A DNA stretch of 5,975 nucleotides, from positions 1 through 5,975 of the forward strand of contig DBVX01000103.1 of assembly GCA_002308815.1 (NCBI GenBank), read 5' to 3'. Shown here piece after piece: positions 1-5,286 of the stretch (within the stretch, counting starts at the first letter, position 1; each line of letters begins with the position of its first letter). Position numbers and translations under genes: made by a program. The notes below the pieces were generated by a model. The model had not been told where the DNA came from. It saw only the letters and a list, made by a program, of their open reading frames with translations, and did not search any database. The stretch comes from Bacteroidales bacterium UBA1253 (GTDB taxonomy: Bacteria; Bacteroidota; Bacteroidia; Bacteroidales; Paludibacteraceae).

Positions 1-2411
1 GGGCTGTACATATGCTGGTTGATGACGGCTTCTGCAATCTCCGGGGTCATCTGTTCCGGCGCATCGCCCCAGCGTCCCAACTGCTCGTTGTAGAAACGCT
101 GCGTGACGCTGCGGTCCTCCTCCCACCATGCGCGCAGCGGGTTCATATCGTGCGTGCCGGTGGTGCAGACGCTCAGGTAGGGAGCATCGGCGGGGTGCGC
201 GAACGTGCGCTTCGGGTCTTTGGGCATACGCTGGATTTCCAGACTGAGGATATGCAGTTCGTGCATGACGGACGGCACACAGTCGGGCACCATACCGAGA
301 TCCTCGCCGCAGCAGAGCATTCCCGTGGAACGGATGAGTGTCGGCAGTTTGCGCATCGCCGAGTCACGCCAGAACTGATTGTGACGGCGGTAGAAATAGT
401 CGTTGTAGATATTCATTATCACCTGCTTCTGGTCGTCATACAGTTCGTTGAACGCATGTGACTGGAAGACGGAGATACGAGGATGGAGCATAGCGGGGTT
501 GGTCTGGTCGCGCACAAACAGCACCTCGCAATGGAGGTAGAGCAGACCGTTCAAGAGGTTGTTGAGCGTGTCGTCCGCCAGACGATCATTGCGTTTGTCC
601 TGCGGCAGAGCCAGCTGCTGCTCAATATACGTCTGTATCTTGACCTGCGTGTCGTACTCGTCCTTGAACCAATAGACATAGTTGTCGCGGGTGTTAAGGA
701 AATGGTGTTTGGCGTACTCGGTGTCGTAACCGAAGACATCGCCGAGGAACGTGGAGCGGATATACGGCAGGGTCATACGGCCCTCGTCCAACTTGACACC
801 CATATTCCACAAGTCCTGCAGCGAGTAGGGCATGGCGGGCGAGAAATGTCCGCACAGTCCCCATACGTCGGTGCGGCGCATCTGCCAAATACGGAAGAAA
901 CCGAGTATATGGTCTATGCGGTAGGCATCGAAGTAGTCCTGCATCTTGCGGAAGCGGCGTTGCCACCAGCCGTAGTTGTCCTTCGCCATCTCCTCCCAGT
1001 TGTAGGTGGGGAATCCCCAGTTCTGTCCGCTGATGGAGAAGTCGTCAGGCGGCGCGCCTGCAGAGGCATCGAGGTGGAACAGTTCGGGGTGCGAGGCGGC
1101 ATCCACCGACTCGGGTGATATGCCGATAGGTATGTCGCCTTTGATAGCCACACCTACGGAATGGGCGTATGCCACGGCTTCGCTGAGTTGCTTGTCAGCG
1201 TGGAACTGCAAGTAGAAATACAGTTCCTTGTCCTGCTTGTCACGGCGGGCAATGAACTCCGCGTAAGGCACAAGCCAGTCCTCGTTCTTGGCGAAGAACT
1301 GCTTGAAGGCTTCAGTAGCCGCCAGTTTCTTGTAGTCCTTCTTATAGAGATGGTGGAAATACTCCATCTTCGCCGCATATACATTGGGATAGTCGGCAAA
1401 CGTGAGGCTGTTGAACTCCTCTTTCTGCTTGTCGTACTTCTTCTGCGCGGCGGCAGTGAGTTTGCCCATTGCGGGTATATGCAGGTAAATGGGATGCAAG
1501 GCGAAGACGCTGACCGCCTTGTAGGGATAGGAGTCGAGGAAGGTATGGGTGATGGTGGTGTCGTTGACAGGCAGGGTCTGAATCATCTTCTGCCCTGTAA
1601 GCACCGCCCAGTCCGCCATTTTCTTGAGGTCAAGGAACTCACCCGTGCCGAATCCCTCTTCTGTGCGAAGCGAGAATACGGGCACAGCCACACCGGCACC
1701 TTTGAGACGGGGCTGCGTGCGGCGGAAGAGGCGGTCGTTCTGGCGGATGGTAATGCCTTTGCGCACACCCCATATCTGCCGGTTCTCACCCCATTCCATA
1801 TCCGCCACCTCGCCTGTCTGCAGGTCGTAGATGCAGTATTTGTACTCAATCACCTCGTCAGCGGGAACGCGCAACGCGCCACTGAAGACGGGGAAGGAGT
1901 GGTCGGAGAGGCAGAGTTTCTTTGCTTTGTCCCAGTTGCCGAGAGCCTTTCCGCTGCCCAGTACGGCGACACCCTGCGTGGGGAGTATCTGCGGGAGGTC
2001 AAGCGAGAAGATGACGACCGCCTCGTCCTTCTTGGGGGCGATATGCCGCATGGCGGCCTGACGGTCAGGACGACGGAACGAGAAAGCGCGTGTGCGGAAG
2101 GCATCCTCCTCTGTCCCGGCGCGCCAGAAGTCGCGGAGAACAATATCCTTGTCATTGGTCTGCCAAGCGAGTTGCCGCGCGTCGCCTACCTCGTAGAAGA
2201 AACAGCCGTTTCCCAGCGCGATGGCATAGCGGAAGCGGATTTCGCCTTTGGGCTGCTCCACCACAAGCGAAGCCGTCCAGAAGTCCTCACCCACGCAGTT
2301 GAGAAAGAGAGGTTGCTGTTCGGTCCAGCCGAACACGGGCTTGTCCGCCTCGATGACGCAAAGCCGTTGCCCGAAGAGGGCGCGGTAGTTGATTTGAAAA
2401 GTAAGAGTCAT
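1..2411 (-). CDS. malQ: 4-alpha-glucanotransferase (amylomaltase), GH77 with two N-terminal CBM20 domains, DPE2-like; 3' end missing
   Basis: GH77 enzymes move glucan segments between malto-oligosaccharides, releasing glucose in maltose/maltodextrin use. Reading from the ATG at 2411 gives 803 codons open to the left edge; relatives are about 890-900 aa, so roughly the last 90-100 residues are probably missing. A first, degenerate CBM20 spans about residues 1-110. A second at about 130-215 keeps the LGNW motif (W160), EYKY (189-192) and EWGENR (206-211). The catalytic domain starts near 238. Expected catalytic residues are the nucleophile D500 in YRIDHILGFFR, acid/base E703 in CGEDLG and D755 in TGTHD. 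D500 and E703 are about 200 residues apart, against about 47 in compact bacterial amylomaltases, which reveals the DPE2-type insertion. There is no signal peptide, so it should be cytoplasmic. The start lies 3 bases after the upstream stop with no clear Shine-Dalgarno, and it matches where a CBM20 should begin. Confidence 0.96.
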   Translation of the reverse strand, partial: MTLTFQINYRALFGQRLCVIEADKPVFGWTEQQPLFLNCVGEDFWTASLVVEQPKGEIRFRYAIALGNGCFFYEVGDARQLAWQTNDKDIVLRDFWRAGTEEDAFRTRAFSFRRPDRQAAMRHIAPKKDEAVVIFSLDLPQILPTQGVAVLGSGKALGNWDKAKKLCLSDHSFPVFSGALRVPADEVIEYKYCIYDLQTGEVADMEWGENRQIWGVRKGITIRQNDRLFRRTQPRLKGAGVAVPVFSLRTEEGFGTGEFLDLKKMADWAVLTGQKMIQTLPVNDTTITHTFLDSYPYKAVSVFALHPIYLHIPAMGKLTAAAQKKYDKQKEEFNSLTFADYPNVYAAKMEYFHHLYKKDYKKLAATEAFKQFFAKNEDWLVPYAEFIARRDKQDKELYFYLQFHADKQLSEAVAYAHSVGVAIKGDIPIGISPESVDAASHPELFHLDASAGAPPDDFSISGQNWGFPTYNWEEMAKDNYGWWQRRFRKMQDYFDAYRIDHILGFFRIWQMRRTDVWGLCGHFSPAMPYSLQDLWNMGVKLDEGRMTLPYIRSTFLGDVFGYDTEYAKHHFLNTRDNYVYWFKDEYDTQVKIQTYIEQQLALPQDKRNDRLADDTLNNLLNGLLYLHCEVLFVRDQTNPAMLHPRISVFQSHAFNELYDDQKQVIMNIYNDYFYRRHNQFWRDSAMRKLPTLIRSTGMLCCGEDLGMVPDCVPSVMHELHILSLEIQRMPKDPKRTFAHPADAPYLSVCTTGTHDMNPLRAWWEEDRSVTQRFYNEQLGRWGDAPEQMTPEIAEAVINQHMYS

Positions 2412-2414
2412 AGG
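2412..2414 (-). other. 3-base junction between the secreted-protein stop and the malQ start
   Basis: The upstream gene ends with TAA at 2417-2415 and malQ starts with ATG at 2411-2409. The preceding minus-strand bases (ttccaaaacgctaacct) contain no GGAGG-like Shine-Dalgarno, which is usual in Bacteroidota. Such close spacing supports cotranscription and possibly translational coupling. An internal malQ promoter inside the upstream gene cannot be excluded. Confidence 0.6.
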
Positions 2415-3410
2415 TTAGCGTTTTGGAAGGTTCAGTTTCTTGATGCCGACGGCTTTGTTCCGTTTCACCGTCACCTTGCGGGCGGAAGCCTTGCGGCGGG
2501 TGGGAGCCCAGTTGTAGTCATCCTCATCCACTGCAAGGATACCAGTAACGTGGAGTGTGTATTCGTAGCCATCGCTGCCGTTTACGATTGCATCCATTTC
2601 GGCACCCGTTTCCGTTTCTTTCACCTCAAACAGACCTTCCACGAAGTTGATCAACGTAGCGGTGGTGTCGCTTCCGTTGACGGTATAATGCGTCATAAAT
2701 GTGTAATCAAGATCCATATCCTCCATCGTATAGTTGCCTTCCACGGTTTCGGTTTCAGCGGGTGAGACAGTAATGTAGTAGAATGAGTTGCCAATTGTTT
2801 CCGAGTTACCGTTTAATTGCCACCAACCTTGATTATCTACTTTATCCCAAAAGGCGATATTGCTGAATGATAGTTCCTTTTCGCCGACTTTTTCCCATTT
2901 GGCGGTTCTGAAGGTTTGCGTGGCAATCGGCGTTGACAACATAAAGGTGACGGTATCGACACCGACGGCATAAACTGTATAGTCCGTTTCCGGGGTGAGA
3001 TCATTGAATTTGTACACATCTTTGCCTTTATACAAGAGATCACCATAATACAAATCTTTACCGTAGTATGCGTAATACTCTATGATATCGTCAAAGAAAG
3101 CTTTTGTATAGCGTGTCTGAAGCGATGCCTCATCGTATTCCCCGGTAGGAACCACTGTGTACACATACGTAATGTCCGGGTTGGAGGGCGTTACGATAAC
3201 GGTTGCTCCGACTGCATTTATATCCGAAACTGCGACAGTTATAAATGCCGGATCCTGCTCATCACCCGGGTCCATATCAAATGTGATACTGTCAATCTTT
3301 TGTACAGGAAGCAGATACGCCAGTTTTCCGTCCATCCAGACTTTCATTTGCTGGGCGTACAAGCCCATTGAAAGGAATGCCGCAACGGCAACAAGAAAAT
3401 AACGTTTCAT
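2415..3410 (-). CDS. Secreted FN3-like modular protein, paralogue of the upstream lipoprotein; function unknown
   Basis: This 331-aa protein has no function I can name. Residues 1-19 form a Sec signal peptide with likely cleavage at LYA|QQ; no lipobox Cys is present, so the mature protein should be periplasmic or exported. Residues 21-45 form a short module ending in KIDSITFD, a pattern common in Bacteroidales secreted proteins and also seen in the 155-aa neighbour. An FN3-like module follows at about 56-170, with the LTPETDYTVYA strand motif at 138-148. A C-terminal beta-rich domain at about 174-300 carries GWWQL, the acidic MEDMDLD and VDEDDYNW. The last 30 residues hold 12 Lys/Arg. From residue 57 onward it closely matches the second half of the lipoprotein, and 68 codons near its end are identical in DNA. 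It lies 14 bases after the preceding stop and 3 before malQ. A role in glycan binding is only a guess from the aromatic GWW cluster. Confidence 0.85.
   Translation of the reverse strand: MKRYFLVAVAAFLSMGLYAQQMKVWMDGKLAYLLPVQKIDSITFDMDPGDEQDPAFITVAVSDINAVGATVIVTPSNPDITYVYTVVPTGEYDEASLQTRYTKAFFDDIIEYYAYYGKDLYYGDLLYKGKDVYKFNDLTPETDYTVYAVGVDTVTFMLSTPIATQTFRTAKWEKVGEKELSFSNIAFWDKVDNQGWWQLNGNSETIGNSFYYITVSPAETETVEGNYTMEDMDLDYTFMTHYTVNGSDTTATLINFVEGLFEVKETETGAEMDAIVNGSDGYEYTLHVTGILAVDEDDYNWAPTRRKASARKVTVKRNKAVGIKKLNLPKR
2430..2633 (-). repeat. 204-bp perfect direct repeat, copy A (3' end of the secreted paralogue)
   Basis: By base-by-base reading this segment is identical to 3934-4137. It encodes the last strands of the C-terminal domain and nearly all of the basic tail, from LFEVKETETG to GIKKLN. 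Beyond 2633 the flanking DNA diverges at once, and the final few codons before the stop also differ (3 mismatches in 12 bases). Identity covers every synonymous position. By hand count it is about 54% G+C, against about 43% in the adjoining 2641-2880. Confidence 0.95.
2901..3245 (-). repeat. FN3-like module of the secreted paralogue (third copy of the module in the window)
   Basis: Encodes residues about 56-170. The order of motifs matches the lipoprotein modules: VSDINAVGATV, TPSN, TYVYTVVPT, YTKAFFDD, YYGDLLYKG, LTPETDYTVYA, DTVTF, and TFRTAKWE at the end. It is much closer to lipoprotein module 2 than to module 1. The FN3-like label rests on the beta-strand pattern and the L-P-T-Y signature; I cannot confirm the fold. 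Confidence 0.7.
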
Positions 3411-3424
3411 AGTTTTACAAGAAT

Positions 3425-3892
3425 TTATTGTTTGATAAATTTAACAACCTGCGCACCTGCCTGCAGCAGATACGTACCGTTGGCCAGTCCTGTGACATCC
3501 ACACGGGCCTCTCCGTCAGCCGAAGGTGTCTGTGATATCAGTTGTCCGGTCATGGAGAACACCCGCACCGTCTGCCCGCCCTGCAGGTTCCTCACCAACA
3601 GGGACTGCTGCGCCGGATCAGAACAGACATACAGGAAACTGTCCGCTTCCGGCTGCCCGATAGCGGTCCGCTCATCAAACATAAGTCTGCCCACTCTGTC
3701 AATATCCGTATAACCCAGCAGGTCACCATCTTTGCCATACAGATACATCACATCATCCTCGAACGTGATTCTGCCCAGTTGTGCGAGTACGTACGGCTGT
3801 TCCTCACCTTGCAACCCGACGATTACAAGTTTGGAATCAGCCAGTGCGCACACCGCCCAACAGGTCAACAACAATAATACTACTTTTCTCAT
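3425..3892 (-). CDS. Small secreted protein with two ITF modules and a T9SS type-A-like C-terminal tail
   Basis: A 155-aa protein of a kind common in Bacteroidales genomes; its function is unknown. Residues 1-18 are a signal peptide with likely cleavage at ALA|DS. Two short similar modules follow. The first (about 20-47) ends in LGRITFEDD and the second (48-74) in VGRLMFDE, each a short strand, a DG/QG turn and a closing I/L-x-F strand. Residues about 85-155 resemble a T9SS type A sorting domain: a degenerate SDPAQQSLLV in place of the usual PNPA motif, VRVFSMTGQLIS, VDVTGLANGTYLLQ, and a KFIKQ end. In a T9SS-bearing organism this tail would direct export and surface attachment, but many gut Bacteroidales have such tails without an obvious T9SS. 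It lies 26 bases after the lipoprotein stop and 14 before the secreted paralogue, between two related genes. Confidence 0.85.
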   Translation of the reverse strand: MRKVVLLLLTCWAVCALADSKLVIVGLQGEEQPYVLAQLGRITFEDDVMYLYGKDGDLLGYTDIDRVGRLMFDERTAIGQPEADSFLYVCSDPAQQSLLVRNLQGGQTVRVFSMTGQLISQTPSADGEARVDVTGLANGTYLLQAGAQVVKFIKQ

Positions 3893-3918
3893 AGCGGCAT
3901 AGTTTTTAGCAGGCTTGG

Positions 3919-5250
3919 TCAGCGTTTAGGGAAGTTCAGTTTCTTGATGCCGACGGCTTTGTTCCGTTTCACCGTCACCTTGCGGGCGGAAGCCTTGCGG
4001 CGGGTGGGAGCCCAGTTGTAGTCATCCTCATCCACTGCAAGGATACCAGTAACGTGGAGTGTGTATTCGTAGCCATCGCTGCCGTTTACGATTGCATCCA
4101 TTTCGGCACCCGTTTCCGTTTCTTTCACCTCAAACAGTCCATCCACAAAAGAAATCATACCGTTGTATGTGGTATCGTTTCCTATGATTGTACCATCAAC
4201 CATATATGTCCAGTCCAAATCCATGTCCTCCATCGTATAGTTACCTGCTACATTGTCCGTTTCCATTGGTGAAACGGTAAGATAATAGAACGCGTTGTCA
4301 ATTGTTTCAGAGTAACCGTACAGTTGCCACCATCCTTTACCACTCACTTGATTATCAAACTTTACATCCTTGAATGACAATTCTTTTTCGCCTAATTTCT
4401 CCCATTTTGCGGTTCTGAAGGTTTTCGAAGCTATCGGCGTTGACATAAGGAATGAAACGGTGTCTATACCCACAGCATAAACGGTATAGTCGGTTTCCGG
4501 GGTGAGATCATTGAATGTCCGCACTTCTTTACCCTTATATAAGAGATCTCCATAATATACTGTTTCGCCGTAGTATGCGTAAAACTGAATATAATTGTCG
4601 AAGAACGCTTTTGTAAAGTGCGTTTCAAGTGATGACTCATCGTATTCCGCCGTAGGAACCACACTGTACACATACGTAATGCCAAAATTGGAAGGCGTAA
4701 CGGTAACAGTAGCACCGATGGCATTGATATCGGAAACCTCAATGGCGATTTCGCCGGACATTTCATGTTTCAGGGTCCGGAAAGGCTTTGTAACTACCGG
4801 TGTAGTCACATCGAACGAAACAGTGTCAATTCCCAAAGCTACCGCCACATAGTCCGTTTCCGGGGTGAGATAATCGTATGTGTACGTTTTTACGCCCTGT
4901 GAGAAAAGTTCGCGATAATACACTTCTCTATGGAGCTGTTTCGAATAGTATTCAATGGCTCCGTCAACATACTCTTTGGTATACTGACCCTTGATAGAAT
5001 CCTCGTTGAACCGACTGGCTGCGATTACGCCGTACACGTATGTAACCGACTCATCCGCCGGAGTGAAGGTAACGGTAGCACCGAATAAGCTTATATCGGT
5101 AATCTCGATATTGAAACTTGCAGTTTGTGTCTCATCTGCCGGTTTCTGTTCGCTTTCCGAAGGGGTCGGATCGTCCTTTTTGTCCTTACAGGATGTGAAC
5201 ACACTGACAATCATCAGAGAAGCAAATGCAAAAATTAGGATTTTTTTCAT
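3919..5250 (-). CDS. Lipoprotein with two FN3-like modules and a C-terminal domain; function unknown
   Basis: A 443-aa protein I cannot assign to a named family. The N-terminus is a lipoprotein signal: hydrophobic to residue 20, then C21 in VFTSC followed by KDKKDDPTP. An acidic/charged stretch right after the Cys fits surface display in Bacteroidota. A low-complexity Ser/Glu/Pro linker runs to about 40. Two FN3-like modules follow (about 43-160 and 166-281), each with ITDIS/VSDIN, ATVT-TP, TYVY, LTPETDY and GIDTVSF motifs and closing in FRT. The C-terminal domain (about 286-410) contains GWWQLYGYSETID, the acidic MEDMDLD and VDEDDYNW. The tail (415-443) is strongly basic. Module 2 onward is paralogous to the 331-aa gene. 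It starts 36 bases after the barrel gene. A SusE/SusF-like glycan-binding role was considered, but no recognised carbohydrate-binding domain is visible. Confidence 0.88.
   Translation of the reverse strand: MKKILIFAFASLMIVSVFTSCKDKKDDPTPSESEQKPADETQTASFNIEITDISLFGATVTFTPADESVTYVYGVIAASRFNEDSIKGQYTKEYVDGAIEYYSKQLHREVYYRELFSQGVKTYTYDYLTPETDYVAVALGIDTVSFDVTTPVVTKPFRTLKHEMSGEIAIEVSDINAIGATVTVTPSNFGITYVYSVVPTAEYDESSLETHFTKAFFDNYIQFYAYYGETVYYGDLLYKGKEVRTFNDLTPETDYTVYAVGIDTVSFLMSTPIASKTFRTAKWEKLGEKELSFKDVKFDNQVSGKGWWQLYGYSETIDNAFYYLTVSPMETDNVAGNYTMEDMDLDWTYMVDGTIIGNDTTYNGMISFVDGLFEVKETETGAEMDAIVNGSDGYEYTLHVTGILAVDEDDYNWAPTRRKASARKVTVKRNKAVGIKKLNFPKR
3934..4137 (-). repeat. 204-bp perfect direct repeat, copy B (3' end of the lipoprotein gene)
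   Basis: Identical in all 204 positions to 2430-2633 and in the same orientation, with about 1.3 kb between the copies. The first bases past 4137 already differ from copy A (cagtccatccac against cagaccttccac), and the codons between the repeat and the stop differ at 3 of 12 bases. The repeat carries no terminal inverted repeats or transposase, so it is not a mobile element by itself. Confidence 0.95.
4408..4755 (-). repeat. FN3-like module 2 of the lipoprotein
   Basis: Encodes residues about 166-281. Key motifs are VSDINAIGATVTVTPSN, TYVYSVVPTAEYDESSL, TKAFFDN, YYGDLLYKGK and LTPETDYTVYAVGIDTVSF, ending FRTAKWE. It is far closer to the module of the downstream 331-aa protein than to module 1 beside it, so the duplication unit between genes was module 2 plus the C-terminal domain. 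Confidence 0.75.
4771..5121 (-). repeat. FN3-like module 1 of the lipoprotein (divergent copy)
   Basis: Encodes residues about 43-160: ITDISLFGATVTFTP, VTYVYGVIAASRFNEDSI, YTKEYVDGAIEYY, YYRELFSQGVKTYTYDYL, TPETDYVAVALGIDTVSF, and FRT at the end. It shares the motif order of module 2 but is clearly diverged in between, so it is an older duplication. A 23-base stretch encoding LTPETDY (4849-4871) is nevertheless identical to 2979-3001 in the 331-aa gene. Confidence 0.7.
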
Positions 5251-5286
5251 AGAATAAAGGATCTATTGATAGCTAAAAAAGAACAA
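5251..5286 (-). other. 36-bp AT-rich gap between barrel gene and lipoprotein gene
   Basis: The largest intergenic gap in the window. It is AT-rich, and I see no convincing Bacteroidota promoter (TTTG at -33 with TAnnTTTG at -7), no terminator hairpin followed by a T run, and no Shine-Dalgarno before the lipoprotein ATG. A short imperfect palindrome (ctattgatag) is too weak to call. This fits a spacer within an operon. Confidence 0.5.

Noticed and set aside
12..1118. Two plus-strand open frames (12-461 and 483-1118)
   Set aside because: Both are shadows of the malQ catalytic region, which encodes the catalytic motifs on the minus strand in this interval.
1161..2765. A 534-codon open frame on the plus strand
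   Set aside because: It lies antisense to malQ and runs into the secreted-protein gene. The minus-strand frame gives clear CBM20 and GH77 motifs, while the plus frame shows no recognisable domain. Long antisense frames are common opposite GC-rich coding DNA.
2430..4137. The 204-bp repeats as an insertion sequence or integration site
   Set aside because: They are in-frame coding sequence at the same place in two paralogues, with no transposase, terminal inverted repeats or target duplications.
2901..5121. FN3-like repeats as a CRISPR array or tandem DNA repeat
   Set aside because: The repeats are protein modules of about 115 residues with diverged DNA, not short regularly spaced identical units.
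3919..5250. Lipoprotein as a SusE/SusF starch-binding protein
   Set aside because: Position upstream of malQ and modular layout are suggestive, but no SusCD pair is seen and the C-terminal domain shows no carbohydrate-binding motif I recognise.
5251..5286. Promoter or terminator in the 36-bp gap
   Set aside because: No -33/-7 Bacteroidota promoter match and no stable hairpin with a T run; the small palindrome is too weak.
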